From contig NZ_LT629792.1 of NCBI RefSeq assembly GCF_900106055.1, positions 310,001-374,000 on the forward strand: a stretch of 64,000 nt of DNA. The letters are read 5' to 3'. Shown here piece after piece: positions 1 through 10,507 of the stretch (positions are counted from its first letter, which is position 1; each line of letters opens with the position of its first letter). The position numbers and the translations under genes are program-made. Source of the DNA: Schaalia radingae. Its GTDB lineage: Bacteria; Actinomycetota; Actinomycetes; Actinomycetales; Actinomycetaceae. The notes beneath the pieces are model-generated. The model saw nothing but the letters and a program-made list of their open reading frames with translations, was not told the DNA's origin and ran no database searches.

Positions 1-3000
1 GTCCCATACTGCCCAAGCGCGGATCACAGTCGTCCCGTCACGAGCGCTCGACGACAAGAAACCACCCGTTTTGCAGCCCGACCATGCCAAAGTGCGTGTC
101 GGAGACGTTGCTTCGGTCCCCGTGCTGGAAAACGATCGCTCGCCGGCCGGCCTGGCAATGAAAGTCGATCCGAAACTGCAGTTCGAGGAAAACTCGCAGG
201 TCGGAACCCCCTTTGTAACAGGTAACCTGGTGCGCTTGGAAGCAGGCACAACGCCAGGTGTGATGCATGTGTCGTACACGGTGCACGACATGGTCGGCAA
301 CATGGCGACATCGACAGTCGTGTTCGAAGTGGTCGCCCTCGAAGGTGCCAACGCGGCACCGCAACCTCGCCCTCTGACAGCGTGGGCCGTGTCAGGGCAG
401 ACGACTCGAATCCCTGTCCCACTGTCCACGATCGACCCTGACGGCGATTCCGTGACACTGGTGGGTATCGAGCAGGCACCGTCCAAGGGAACGATTGAAT
501 TGGGCACTGACTGGATCGAATACACGCCTGCGCGCAAGACCACCGGCACGGACGTATTCACCTACATCGTTGAGGACCGTCAGGGCAAGCAGGCAACCGC
601 ACGTGTGCGCGTCGGTATTGCGCCACCGGCGGGTAGTAATCAGCCACCCACTGCTGTTAAAGACGTTCTGTTGGTCAAACCTGGGCGCACGATCATGGTG
701 AACGTTCTAGCCAACGACATTGACCCTGACGGGGATTCAATCTCGCTGGTTCCCGATTCGCTCAGCGTGCTGGACGACGCCCTCGAAGCTGAAATTGTGG
801 GAACCGGGATCCAGGTTGAGGTTCCAGAAGCTGCCGGAACATACGTCATGTCCTACCAGGTCACCGACTCGCGTGGCGGTGTGGACAACGGGACGTTGAC
901 GATCAATGCGAAGAACGATGCGCCCCTGATGCCTCCGATCGCTCGCGATGACGTTGTGGCGCTGGCTGATATGCCTGACAGTGAGATTGTGCCGATTAAC
1001 GTGGTGGAAAACGATGAGGATCCCGACGGAACCGTCGCAGACCTGGTTGTGTCCACACGCGCTCCCGACGCTGAAGTCAAGGGCGGAATCATTGAAGCGA
1101 AGGCATACGAGACTCGACGGCTCTTGGTCTACACGATTACCGATCAGGACGGCCTCTCATCCTCCGCAGTGGTGTCGATTCCGGGAACCGATCAGACCAG
1201 GCCGCGCCTGGACCAGTCGCACCTGCCGATCAAGGCACGGGCCGGCAGTGACGTCGTCATCGACATTCGGGACCACGTCATTACGAGGGCGGGCCGTACC
1301 GCGATGATCACGGACGAATCCAGGCTCAAAGCATCATGGGGGCTGGATCCGAAGATCGTGCTGGAGGACCAGCATCGCCTCACCCTGCACACCGACCCGG
1401 AATTTTCCGGTAAGACATCCGTTTCCTTTGAAGTACGTGACGGTGTTGCATCGGATACATCAGCCTTATCAGCTGTGCTCTCCCTGCCGATTGTGGTGCA
1501 GGCAGTGAAGAACCAGCCACCGGCTTTCATCCCGACGAGTGCGCGTGTGGCTGCAGGTGAAGAACCCATCACGTTGGACCTGTCGGCGATGGTCGATGAC
1601 CCGGACGACGCTGACCCTAAAGGATTCAAGTATGCGCTGGTGAAGAGTCCTCGTGTTGTCAGCGCGAAACTTGATGGGCATATGCTGTCCCTTCAGGCCG
1701 GCGTTGATCAGGCCACCGGCACCACGGACCAGGTCACGATCAGTGTTGATGACGGGTCAGGGCCGGTAGTCGGTGAGATCCCGGTGACGGTTGTCGCCTC
1801 CACGCGGCCACTCATTCAGGTGTCGGACGCGCTCATCGACGCTGCGAACGCTGGCGGTACGGAAACGATCGATCTGACGAAGTACACGATCAACCCGTTC
1901 CCGGAAACGCCGATACGGATCGTGTCAAGCCAGATTGAAATCGGTGAAGGCACCGTGGATCCGCAGGGCACAGTCCTCCACATCACGCCAGCTGTTGGTT
2001 TCCACGGGCAAATGACGGTCAACTATCGCCTGATTGATGCCACCAATGATCCGGGGCGCATTGTAGAAGGCAACGTGCGGTTAGTCGTGCGCGATCGGCC
2101 CGAACCACCATCCAACGTGTCGGTGATGGCCACGGGCCCTGGCAGTGCAACTGTGACGTTCCAGCCCGGAGCGGACAATGGCGCGGCTATTACCTCCTTC
2201 ACCTTGACGGATGTCACGACCGGTCAGGAGTTCACTTGCGATGTTGCGTCCTGCCCGCTTAGCGGTCTGGCGAACGGCCTGAAGCATTCGTTCTCAGTCG
2301 TGGCACACAATGATGTTGGCGCATCCGATTCGTCTCCTGCATCCGAGCCTGTCCTGGTCGACGTTCAACCATCCCAGCCTGCCGCCCCGACGCTTGCTGC
2401 TGGCGACGGGTCGGTGACGGTGACGTGGAATCCACCGGCAAATGAAGGGTCACCGATCACCGCGTACGAAGTGACGCTCTCTGACGGCCAGACGCAGCGA
2501 GTAGACGGCGCAACGACATCAGTGACATTCACCAACCTGACGAACGGTCAGCCCTACTATGCCTCTGTTGTGGCATTGAATTCCTCGCCGTCACCCTCAC
2601 AACCATCCGAGCCATCTGCCCAGGTCGCGCCCTTTGGGCCGCCTCTGAAGGTGTCGATCACGGACATTCGGTCAACACCTTCTGCCGATGATCCAAACCT
2701 TGCTGCGGTCAGTGTCAGCTGGGCAGTCGAGTCGGACAACGGCAGTCCGCTGACCGCTGCGCACGTCACATTGAGCGGTGGCGGAAAGGGTGACGTCGCG
2801 TTGAACGGTGAGCTGTCTGGGGAAATCACGTTGCAGGCGCAGCCGCAGGAAGGCGTGGTAGCCACCGTGTGGGTTGACAATGCGGCAGGATCGTCACGTG
2901 AGGTCAAATCCAAGCGTTTCACTGTGTTCTCGACGCCGGTTGTGATCGATCTTCCGACGGTTACAGCAACCGGAGAAGCAGGTACCGCGAAGGTGACGGC

Positions 3001-3733
3001 TGAAACGAAAAAAGGTAACGGTTACAATCGCGGAGAACTTGAGCTTCAGTATTCGGTGAATGCAGGTCAGTGGACACCGTTGCAGGGCAAGACCATCACG
3101 GGACTGCCTGACGGGCAGGAGGCGCGGATTACATTCAGGCAGGTTGCTCCCGGCCGCGCCGACGGGCCAGCGACTGAAGAAGTAGTGGTGATGACGTACG
3201 GACAGCCGACGATTGACAGCTTCACGGCAACCAGTACGCCGGACGGAGTCGACCTGTCGTGGGCCATCACTCACAACGCCGGAGCTCCCATCACATCGAT
3301 CACCGTGAAGTACAACGGAAAGAGCGAGGACATTCCCGTTTCGGAAACGAGCCGGCACATCGATGTGGACACCAGAGAGGCAATAAACTTCAAGTTGGTT
3401 GTTCATGCCGAGAACATCGAAAAGAGCATTGAGGCTGCGGCCACCAGCAAGGCACGGGGCACCATTAGACCGATGCCTGCCAAGTGCGATGCTGAGATGT
3501 CAGACAAGTTCGATGACTGCCATACTTTCAAGGTGCAGGCAGATGTGTGGGATCTGAGTCTTCTGCCATTGCGTTGCGAATTTAAGTCAGATGCTGATGA
3601 CCAGACGTATAGATTCGAAATCAGGACGTTAGGGTATCCGTATGCCTCGAATGCACCTACCCGTGTGACAGATCAGGAAACCATGAAGAACTGGTTACAG
3701 GATGGCACCCTCACATGCGAAACGTCACAATAA
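1..3733 (+). CDS. Large Ig-like / fibronectin type III repeat protein (5' partial)
   Basis: The frame is open from base 2 to the TAA at 3731, so the gene begins upstream of the window; a TTG at 71 is only the first possible start inside it. The visible 1,240 or so residues are a string of bacterial Ig-like/cadherin-like units with motifs such as VLENDRSPAG, VNVLANDIDPDGD and VVENDEDPDGT. Two Fn3 domains follow (about nt 2098-2370 and 2371-2640). The C-terminus carries several cysteines (nt 3480-3720) and no LPXTG sorting signal. Such proteins are usually exported and work in adhesion or cell-wall contact. It heads a gene string with MoxR, DUF58, a transglutaminase-fold protein and a Ser/Thr kinase beside an ESX system. 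A role as an envelope structural protein linked to that apparatus is an inference. The exact ligand cannot be told. Confidence 0.85.
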   Translation, partial: SHTAQARITVVPSRALDDKKPPVLQPDHAKVRVGDVASVPVLENDRSPAGLAMKVDPKLQFEENSQVGTPFVTGNLVRLEAGTTPGVMHVSYTVHDMVGNMATSTVVFEVVALEGANAAPQPRPLTAWAVSGQTTRIPVPLSTIDPDGDSVTLVGIEQAPSKGTIELGTDWIEYTPARKTTGTDVFTYIVEDRQGKQATARVRVGIAPPAGSNQPPTAVKDVLLVKPGRTIMVNVLANDIDPDGDSISLVPDSLSVLDDALEAEIVGTGIQVEVPEAAGTYVMSYQVTDSRGGVDNGTLTINAKNDAPLMPPIARDDVVALADMPDSEIVPINVVENDEDPDGTVADLVVSTRAPDAEVKGGIIEAKAYETRRLLVYTITDQDGLSSSAVVSIPGTDQTRPRLDQSHLPIKARAGSDVVIDIRDHVITRAGRTAMITDESRLKASWGLDPKIVLEDQHRLTLHTDPEFSGKTSVSFEVRDGVASDTSALSAVLSLPIVVQAVKNQPPAFIPTSARVAAGEEPITLDLSAMVDDPDDADPKGFKYALVKSPRVVSAKLDGHMLSLQAGVDQATGTTDQVTISVDDGSGPVVGEIPVTVVASTRPLIQVSDALIDAANAGGTETIDLTKYTINPFPETPIRIVSSQIEIGEGTVDPQGTVLHITPAVGFHGQMTVNYRLIDATNDPGRIVEGNVRLVVRDRPEPPSNVSVMATGPGSATVTFQPGADNGAAITSFTLTDVTTGQEFTCDVASCPLSGLANGLKHSFSVVAHNDVGASDSSPASEPVLVDVQPSQPAAPTLAAGDGSVTVTWNPPANEGSPITAYEVTLSDGQTQRVDGATTSVTFTNLTNGQPYYASVVALNSSPSPSQPSEPSAQVAPFGPPLKVSITDIRSTPSADDPNLAAVSVSWAVESDNGSPLTAAHVTLSGGGKGDVALNGELSGEITLQAQPQEGVVATVWVDNAAGSSREVKSKRFTVFSTPVVIDLPTVTATGEAGTAKVTAETKKGNGYNRGELELQYSVNAGQWTPLQGKTITGLPDGQEARITFRQVAPGRADGPATEEVVVMTYGQPTIDSFTATSTPDGVDLSWAITHNAGAPITSITVKYNGKSEDIPVSETSRHIDVDTREAINFKLVVHAENIEKSIEAAATSKARGTIRPMPAKCDAEMSDKFDDCHTFKVQADVWDLSLLPLRCEFKSDADDQTYRFEIRTLGYPYASNAPTRVTDQETMKNWLQDGTLTCETSQ

Positions 3734-3844
3734 CAGGTGAGCAGTGGAACTGGACGGGAATAGTACGCCCGGCAAAACCTGGGCCACCCTCGTCAATGAG
3801 CTGCCAACGACTGGCCAGCAACCAACGCACAGTAAGGAGCATGT

Positions 3845-4810
3845 ATGTCACTCAATGAACGCGATGCCACAGAGTTCGCCGAAATGTTCGCCGCGTTGGT
3901 CGACGCGATTTCGCTGGCAGTGCTGGACAAGAAACAGGCCATTCGACTGACGTTGACGACACTGTTCGCTGGCGGGCACCTGCTGCTCGAGGACGCGCCC
4001 GGAACAGGAAAAACTGCTCTTGCGCGCGCACTGGCGGCAACCATTGACGGGTCACACTCGCGCATCCAGTTCACACCTGACATGCTCCCCTCCGACATCA
4101 CGGGCGTGAACATGTACGACCAGCAAAAACACGAGTGGGTATTCCACCGCGGCCCAATCTTCGCCCAGATTGTGCTGGCCGACGAAATCAACCGTGCATC
4201 GCCCAAGACGCAGTCGGCTCTGCTGGAAGTGATGGAAGAAGCGCACGTGACGATCGACGGCGTTTCCTACCCGGCTGGCGAACCCTTCATGGTCATTGCT
4301 ACCCAGAACCCGGTCGAACAGGCCGGCACCTACCCGCTGCCTGAAGCGCAACTGGACCGATTCCTCATGAAAACGTCACTGGGGTATCCCTCGCGTGCAG
4401 CCATGATCGAAGTCCTTGACGGCGCGGCCGCACCGGACCGGTCACGTAACCTGCACCCCGTCGTCTCAGCCCATGAAGTCGACACGTTCCAGGCGATGGC
4501 CGCCGACAACCACACCGACCGCGCGGTTTTGGACTACATTGCCGCACTGGCCGAAGCCACCCGCGAAGACGAGTCCTCCATGTTGGGCGTGTCCACGCGA
4601 GCCGCCATCGGCATGACTCGATGCGCACGTGTATGGGCCGCAGCACAGGGACGTCACTTCGTGCTGCCTGACGACGTGAAAGCGCTCGCAGGACCTGTGT
4701 GGGAGCACCGCATCATCGTGGATCCGGACGCCGCATTCGCCGGCGCAACACCGGCCGGTGTTGTCTCGCGTGCACTGACCTCCGTTCCCGCTCCGATCAC
4801 GGGTGCCTAA
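3845..4810 (+). CDS. MoxR-family AAA+ ATPase
   Basis: This 321-residue protein has the MoxR layout. Walker A is APGTGKT (residues 51-57), Walker B is LADEINR with the Asp-Glu pair at about 113-114, and a sensor region with ATQNPVEQAGTYPLPEAQLDRF follows. MoxR ATPases act as chaperones that assemble or activate partner complexes, usually with a DUF58/von Willebrand-like protein encoded next door, as here. The start is set by an AAGGAG at 3834-3839, five bases before the ATG. The next gene begins on the base after the stop codon, so the two are probably translationally coupled. The substrate is unknown; the neighbouring surface and ESX proteins are the obvious candidates by position. Confidence 0.93.
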   Translation: MSLNERDATEFAEMFAALVDAISLAVLDKKQAIRLTLTTLFAGGHLLLEDAPGTGKTALARALAATIDGSHSRIQFTPDMLPSDITGVNMYDQQKHEWVFHRGPIFAQIVLADEINRASPKTQSALLEVMEEAHVTIDGVSYPAGEPFMVIATQNPVEQAGTYPLPEAQLDRFLMKTSLGYPSRAAMIEVLDGAAAPDRSRNLHPVVSAHEVDTFQAMAADNHTDRAVLDYIAALAEATREDESSMLGVSTRAAIGMTRCARVWAAAQGRHFVLPDDVKALAGPVWEHRIIVDPDAAFAGATPAGVVSRALTSVPAPITGA

Positions 4811-6022
4811 ATGCCGCAGGAGGCTCAGCGTCGAATATCCATCATAGGTGGGGTGCGTCGTGCATGGGACATCGCCATTTCCACGATCACCATCAGTGGT
4901 GTCGGACTGCTGTGTGGTGGCATCGTGGCGACTATCCTTGCCTTCACCGCGCATTGGCGCGAAGCAGGGATCGTTGCCGTTGCGTGCGGATTATCCCTGA
5001 TCGTCGCGCTGATCTGGATCATTGGGCGCGCTCCCCAGATCGTCAGCGTGGAGCTTCCTCAGACACGAACCGTCGCCGGACGCACCATCATTGGAGAGCT
5101 GCGCGTGCGCAACGACCATGCCCGACCGGCCCGCTCCCACGTCATTGAGCTGCCGGTCGGATCAGGTGCCGCCCAGTTCGTCGTCCCTAATCTGGCGGGC
5201 AGGAGCTCGTGGTCGGAAGTATTCGCAGTTCCCACCCGCAGGCGCGGTATCGTCACGGTCGGTCCGCCCAGTTCAGTGCGCTCCGATCCGGTGGGTCTGT
5301 TCCGCAGAGTCAGAGCATGGACGAAACCGATTCGCGTCTACGTCCACCCGCGTACAGTGCGCGTTCCTTTCGACGCGACAGGCTTCCAGGCAGACATCGA
5401 AGGCGTGGTGACAGCTAAACTGTCCTCCTCCGACGTGTCGTTCCATGCGTTGCGGGATTACCAGCCCGGCGATGACCGGCGAAACGTTCACTGGCCGACC
5501 ACTGCCCGCACGGGTCGCCTGGTTGTGCGTCAGTTTGAGGAAACCCGCCGCTCCCATCACGTGATTTTCATCGATACGTTGCGTGATCACTGGGAAGAAG
5601 AACCGTTTGAGACGGCGCTGTCCATCGCCGCTTCACTGGCTCTGACGGGCATCACCGCGTCGCACCAGGTTTCGATGGCAACCTCGTCACGCCCTGTTTC
5701 CACACTGTCCGCGACCCGCATGCTCGATGAACTCACTGAAGAAAGCTGGCGAGTGGAGGACCAGGACCTGAGTGAGCGTCTGCGTGAAGTCCTCACGTCA
5801 TATCCCAACGCGTCCGTTCTCACGCTGATTGTTCCGGCAAGCGTGTCATACGACGAGATCGCGCGCCTGTGCCATCTGCCGAGCGTTGACGTCATCGTCG
5901 GCGTGATCCGCGTGGACCCGGACGCGCCCTCATCTCGATCCAGTTCGTCACGAGCAGTCGTCGCAACCTGCCCGACCCTGGAGTCGCTTCCCCGCATGCT
6001 GGCACGCGGAGGGCTGCGATGA
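4811..6022 (+). CDS. DUF58 domain protein, MoxR partner
   Basis: A 403-residue protein with two N-terminal hydrophobic segments (about residues 18-75). The DUF58 signature DYQPGDDRRNVHWPTTAR lies near residue 220, followed by a von Willebrand A-like C-terminal half. The start ATG immediately follows the moxR stop (TAAATG) and the stop overlaps the next gene by four bases (ATGA), which indicates one operon. MoxR/DUF58/transglutaminase trios are common in bacteria, and DUF58 proteins are thought to be the client or adaptor of the MoxR ATPase at the membrane. The biochemical activity is not known, so only the family is assigned. Confidence 0.9.
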   Translation: MPQEAQRRISIIGGVRRAWDIAISTITISGVGLLCGGIVATILAFTAHWREAGIVAVACGLSLIVALIWIIGRAPQIVSVELPQTRTVAGRTIIGELRVRNDHARPARSHVIELPVGSGAAQFVVPNLAGRSSWSEVFAVPTRRRGIVTVGPPSSVRSDPVGLFRRVRAWTKPIRVYVHPRTVRVPFDATGFQADIEGVVTAKLSSSDVSFHALRDYQPGDDRRNVHWPTTARTGRLVVRQFEETRRSHHVIFIDTLRDHWEEEPFETALSIAASLALTGITASHQVSMATSSRPVSTLSATRMLDELTEESWRVEDQDLSERLREVLTSYPNASVLTLIVPASVSYDEIARLCHLPSVDVIVGVIRVDPDAPSSRSSSSRAVVATCPTLESLPRMLARGGLR

Positions 6023-8679
6023 GTGCGAACACGTTCGACCGCCCGCCTGCAGGTGCACAGCGTCCACGCCGTTTTCGTGTGCGTAATGGACGAGGGCGAC
6101 TGACACGAAGCCCGTTGCCTGTCTGGTCATGGATCGTCTTGGCGGTACTGTTCATTCCGGTGATTGCAGCGCACGAACCACTGTTTGGCCACGGACTGGG
6201 ATTGCGCGCCGCGGGCAGTGGTGTTGCGGCAGGTCTGATCCTTGCGGCACTGTGCACCTACTGGCGCTGGGACGTGATTACGAGCGTGGCGGCACTGTTC
6301 GCGACGCACCTGCTGCTCGGCGGTATCGGCTCACTACCTGAAACGCTGTACGCGCACGTCATTCCCACCGGGCGCACCCTTCAGTTCCTGGTCATGCAGC
6401 CCGTTGTCGCGTGGCGTGACCTGCTGACACTGGCACCACCTGCGTCATCATATGTCGGCCCGTCGGTTATGCCGTGGATCTGCGGATTGCTGTGCGCATT
6501 CGCGACCGGGGTGATGACCATGCGGCGCGGCTGGGTTGTTGTCGGTACCATTCCGTTGGCGCTGATGGGCATCATCGCCGTGGCGTGGGGCCCCAGCGGC
6601 ATGCAGCCGCCAGTGTGGGCCGTCATGGTGTGGTTCCTGGCGATCATCATGTGGTGGATGTGGTCCGTTCAGCATCTGCGCCTCCATTCTGATTTCGACA
6701 TCCTCATCGGCCGGCGGGCTCGTCGTGCGGCAGGCATGACGACAACCGGACATAACACCTCGACACGGTCGGTGCGGCCAGTTCGCGCCCACGTGCTGCA
6801 GCAGGCTGTGGTCGCCCTCGTCATCACGGCATGTACGACCGCGCTCGCATTTCCTGTCACTTCTTACGTCGGATCGTGGGACGAACGCACAGTCCTGCGT
6901 GATCTTGTGGAGCCGCCGCTGGACCTGCATGACTACCCCAGTCCGCTTGCGGCCTTCCGGCATCTGACAACCGAGGAACGTGACGAGACGCTGATATCGG
7001 TGTCGCAACTGCCTCATGGGGCGCGCGTGCGCCTGGCCGTCATGGACACGTATAACGGCATCACATTCGGCATGTCCGATCCTGAGGAAAGCCCTGTCGG
7101 TAGCTACATTTCAGTGGGCAGTCAACTGCCGGTGCGGCCCTCTCCGATCGGTTCAGTGCGCGCAGATACGAGGGTGACAACGTCTGGCCTGATGGGGCCA
7201 TGGGTTCCAACGATGGGGCAGGCCGAAGTTATCGAGTTTTCAGGCGACCAGGCGCAGCGATACCAGGATGGCCTGCACTGGAACAGGTGGGCAGACGCTG
7301 CGCTGACCACCGGGTCGGACGGGGATGATCTGAGCTATCACCTGGTCGCCGATGTGCCACCGCGCTGGTCTGATTCGCAGCTGGCAGGTGCCGGCGCAGT
7401 GTCGGTGGAAGGACAGCCTGACACGAACGTTCCTGACGGTGTCAAAGAACTTGCCGTCTCAATGTCAGCGATTGAATCGACTCCGATCAAGAAAGCCCGG
7501 GCCATTGAACGTACCTTGGCGCAGAACGGGTATTTCTCCAACGGGATGGATAAGAGCTCGCGGTCAGGACACCGGGCAGACCGACTGGCACGCATGATCG
7601 ATGACGATCAGATGGTGGGCGATGACGAACAGTACGCAACTCTGATGGCTCTGATGCTGCACTCTCTGGGTATGTCAGCGCGCGTCGTGATGGGTGCCTA
7701 TCCCAGTGACCCCGTCACAGGGGCTGCACTGGATCAACTGCAGGGGAATGCGGCCAGTGAAGCGCCGGTGCGTTCAGTTGGTCTCAAAGGTGCGGATCTG
7801 CACGTGTGGGTGGAGGCTGAATTTGTCGATGTCGGATGGGCGATTTTTGATCCCACACCCCCACGCGACAACATCTTTTCCGATCCGACCCCGGATCCGA
7901 CTCCTACTCCGCGCCCGCAGGTTCTGCAGCCACCGAATCCGCCGGAAGAGCCTCCGGAGCTTCCGCCGGCGATAACAGAGAAGAACACGCCATCCGATTC
8001 GGAAGCACCTGTCCCTGTCCCATGGGGCGTGATCCTCACCTCGGTCGGTATAGCGTTGCTCATCATCGTGCCAATTGCAGCAATTCTGCTGTGGAAGGCT
8101 CGACGCCTCTACAAGCGGCGTCACAGCTCCCCGCTGTCATCAGTGGAAGGCTCATGGAACCAGACGGTCGATCTTGCGGCTGATGCCGGAACCCGGCTTC
8201 CTCGCGACATGACACGTGCAGAAGCAGCGTGGAGCCTTGCGGACAGCGTGTGGCAGGACACTCACGAGGACACAGAGTCGCCCTCGCCCGTCGTTGATGA
8301 GTCGACGGAAGCGTCAGTTGACTGGCGCGTTGCCGGCCAGACAGCACCGGCGACGGTGCTCCTGGCATCTATTGCCGACCGCGCTCAGTTTGGACAGGAC
8401 GTCGTGACGAAGGATGATGCCAACCGAGCCTGGGGTTACTATTCGCAGTTGAAGGCAGAACTGCGATCCAGGCAGTCCTGGTTCCAGCGGGCACTGACCG
8501 CGCTGTCCGTCAGGTCGCTGAGGCGGCACCGGCACCGCCGCGGAGGCTTCACCCATGCCGAAAAGCCCCGCACAGAATCCCGGTGGCGCTTCTGGAAACG
8601 GCACTCGCGCCGCGATCAGCGGCAAAAGGCGTTCTCCGATCAGCCTGTCCGCACGTCGTCACCTAAAGGAAGACCATGA
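6019..8679 (+). CDS. TgpA-like membrane protein with inactive-looking transglutaminase domain
   Basis: An 886-residue protein with about six N-terminal membrane segments (residues 35-290), an extracellular transglutaminase-like domain (about 490-615), a Pro-rich linker, a further membrane segment near 675-700 and a basic C-terminal tail. In active members the core reads G-x-C-x-Q-[FY]. Here it is GDDEQY, with Asp536 where the nucleophilic Cys should be. The other two triad positions look intact: His595 in DLHVWVEAE and Asp611 in WAIFDPTPP. The domain is therefore probably non-catalytic, perhaps a binding module. The ATG overlaps the upstream TGA, and the stop overlaps the kinase start in the same way. 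Association with MoxR and DUF58 is typical of the family. Confidence 0.88.
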   Translation: MSANTFDRPPAGAQRPRRFRVRNGRGRLTRSPLPVWSWIVLAVLFIPVIAAHEPLFGHGLGLRAAGSGVAAGLILAALCTYWRWDVITSVAALFATHLLLGGIGSLPETLYAHVIPTGRTLQFLVMQPVVAWRDLLTLAPPASSYVGPSVMPWICGLLCAFATGVMTMRRGWVVVGTIPLALMGIIAVAWGPSGMQPPVWAVMVWFLAIIMWWMWSVQHLRLHSDFDILIGRRARRAAGMTTTGHNTSTRSVRPVRAHVLQQAVVALVITACTTALAFPVTSYVGSWDERTVLRDLVEPPLDLHDYPSPLAAFRHLTTEERDETLISVSQLPHGARVRLAVMDTYNGITFGMSDPEESPVGSYISVGSQLPVRPSPIGSVRADTRVTTSGLMGPWVPTMGQAEVIEFSGDQAQRYQDGLHWNRWADAALTTGSDGDDLSYHLVADVPPRWSDSQLAGAGAVSVEGQPDTNVPDGVKELAVSMSAIESTPIKKARAIERTLAQNGYFSNGMDKSSRSGHRADRLARMIDDDQMVGDDEQYATLMALMLHSLGMSARVVMGAYPSDPVTGAALDQLQGNAASEAPVRSVGLKGADLHVWVEAEFVDVGWAIFDPTPPRDNIFSDPTPDPTPTPRPQVLQPPNPPEEPPELPPAITEKNTPSDSEAPVPVPWGVILTSVGIALLIIVPIAAILLWKARRLYKRRHSSPLSSVEGSWNQTVDLAADAGTRLPRDMTRAEAAWSLADSVWQDTHEDTESPSPVVDESTEASVDWRVAGQTAPATVLLASIADRAQFGQDVVTKDDANRAWGYYSQLKAELRSRQSWFQRALTALSVRSLRRHRHRRGGFTHAEKPRTESRWRFWKRHSRRDQRQKAFSDQPVRTSSPKGRP

Positions 8680-10445
8680 CAAGTCAGAACAACCAAGGCC
8701 CACAGCTTGAGGGATACACGTTCAGACGCGCATTGGGTCACGGTGGCTTTGCGGATGTCTACCTCTACCAGCAGCATGTTCCCTCGCGCGACGTTGCCGT
8801 CAAAGTGGCGCGCAACCATGAAGGCACTGACGCAGACGAGGCAGTGATCCGGGAAGCTGATGCAATGGCGGCGACATCGGCTCACCCGTCGATCCCATCA
8901 CTGTATGACGTGGGCACCACTGCTCAGGGAGATTCCTACCTGATCATGGAGTACTGTCCTGTGACCAATGTGCTCCAACAGGTGCGTTCCCAACCGATGT
9001 CAGTGCGGCGCGCCCTGGACGTCATGATCCAGCTGTGCGGCGCAGCGGAAATGGTGCACCGGGCAGGATACGTCCACCGCGATATCAAACCATCCAACGT
9101 CATGATGAATGCATATGGTCACCCGATGCTCACTGATTTTGGGGTTGCCGCCAAGTTGGGTGCTCCCGCTTCCCATTCCGCTGACGGCTTTTCGGTGCTG
9201 TGGGCGCCACCTGAGCAGCAGGTGTCTGGCACGCCCGCCCACCCCTCGATGGATATCTGGGCGCTGGCCACGACCGCGTGGACGTTCCTGACTGGGCGCT
9301 CACCCTTTGAGGACCCGGTGGGCGACAATTCGGCCGTGGCTGTGGCTGGCCGCGTCCAGGAAGGGCGCATCGGCTCGCTGAACCGCTCTGACGTGCCACA
9401 GGTATTGGAAGCTGCGTTGCGTCAGGCGCTGTCAGTGGATCCACGCCAACGCCCTGCCTCAGCAGCAGAGCTGGGCCGGCAGTTCCAGCGCGCCCAGGAA
9501 GTCATGCATCAGCCGATGACGCGCATGGAGCTTCACAGCGCCGGGCCGCACGATGACCTGACAGCCGTGCAGGACACGTCTATTGATTCAGATCAGACCA
9601 GGGTGCGTGCCATTCGCACCATTGATCCGTCGATGTCAGGTGCAGATAACCGCCGAGCAACGACGTCGGTAGAGGGACGAACAACGGACGGCGGCTGGAG
9701 CACAGTGGTGCCTGGAGGGCACACTGCAGGCACCGCTCGCGGCGACGCCAGAGACGATGCGTCCGAGCAGGCAGCATCTGGATCCTTTGTCTTCGCTGAT
9801 TCACAGTCGTATGCTGTCGAGCCCGACCAATGGGTCTCTGAAGAAGACAGACTGGCGCAGATTGAACGCGAGAACGCGGCTTTTTCCTCCGATACCGCGC
9901 GGCCGGCACGACGCCTGTCGCTTCCCGTCATTATCGTCATTGCATGCGTGTGTGTGCTGGCGTGTGCCGGGCTGGTGGTTGCCCTGCTCACCGGCGGGGG
10001 AGGCACAATATCGTGGAACGGTCCATCACCTGCGCCAGGCCCGATCAATAACCCGACACCCGCACCTCCCGCACCGGTGGACCCCATCGGTCAGACTCCC
10101 CCCTCGCCCACGTCAGTAAGCGGCGTTGTCGACGGCGATGTCATCCACTGGTCGTGGCGCCACCACATGTCCGCAGATTCGTCCGGCCAGTCGGGCGCTC
10201 AGGATGATGCAGGCCAGCAGGACAGCGCCATGCAGTCTGATTCTGGCGGCCAATCCGGCGACGAACAGGTCATCGAATTCTTCTATGTGATGAGCGGCCC
10301 TGAAAATCTCAACCAGTCGGGCAAGACTCAGGTGCAGTCACTGGATACGCACGCATTGTCGGGAGAGAACTGCCTGGAGGTGACAGCCGCCATCAGGGGA
10401 GGCCGTCAGTCCGATTCAGCCAAGGCCTGCGTCGATGTGCCGTAG
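8676..10445 (+). CDS. Membrane-anchored Ser/Thr protein kinase (PknB-like)
   Basis: A 589-residue Hanks-type kinase. It has the glycine loop ALGHGGFADVY (residues 19-29), Lys43 in AVKVA, the catalytic loop HRDIKPSN (134-141) and DFG at 154-156, so it should be active. A juxtamembrane region leads to one membrane helix (about 414-440). A Pro-rich and Gln/Ser-rich extracellular part of about 150 residues follows; it shows no PASTA repeats and may be a sensor. The start overlaps the upstream stop (ATGA). A PP2C phosphatase and two FHA proteins lie elsewhere in this locus, so a phosphorylation circuit acting on the secretion system or its envelope partners is plausible. The substrates are unknown. 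Confidence 0.93.
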   Translation: MTSQNNQGPQLEGYTFRRALGHGGFADVYLYQQHVPSRDVAVKVARNHEGTDADEAVIREADAMAATSAHPSIPSLYDVGTTAQGDSYLIMEYCPVTNVLQQVRSQPMSVRRALDVMIQLCGAAEMVHRAGYVHRDIKPSNVMMNAYGHPMLTDFGVAAKLGAPASHSADGFSVLWAPPEQQVSGTPAHPSMDIWALATTAWTFLTGRSPFEDPVGDNSAVAVAGRVQEGRIGSLNRSDVPQVLEAALRQALSVDPRQRPASAAELGRQFQRAQEVMHQPMTRMELHSAGPHDDLTAVQDTSIDSDQTRVRAIRTIDPSMSGADNRRATTSVEGRTTDGGWSTVVPGGHTAGTARGDARDDASEQAASGSFVFADSQSYAVEPDQWVSEEDRLAQIERENAAFSSDTARPARRLSLPVIIVIACVCVLACAGLVVALLTGGGGTISWNGPSPAPGPINNPTPAPPAPVDPIGQTPPSPTSVSGVVDGDVIHWSWRHHMSADSSGQSGAQDDAGQQDSAMQSDSGGQSGDEQVIEFFYVMSGPENLNQSGKTQVQSLDTHALSGENCLEVTAAIRGGRQSDSAKACVDVP

Positions 10446-10507
10446 GACGTTCTGCCGCCTCGTCCGCGCCGGATGCCACGCTGGCCGGATGCCCCGCTGA
10501 GACCTCC

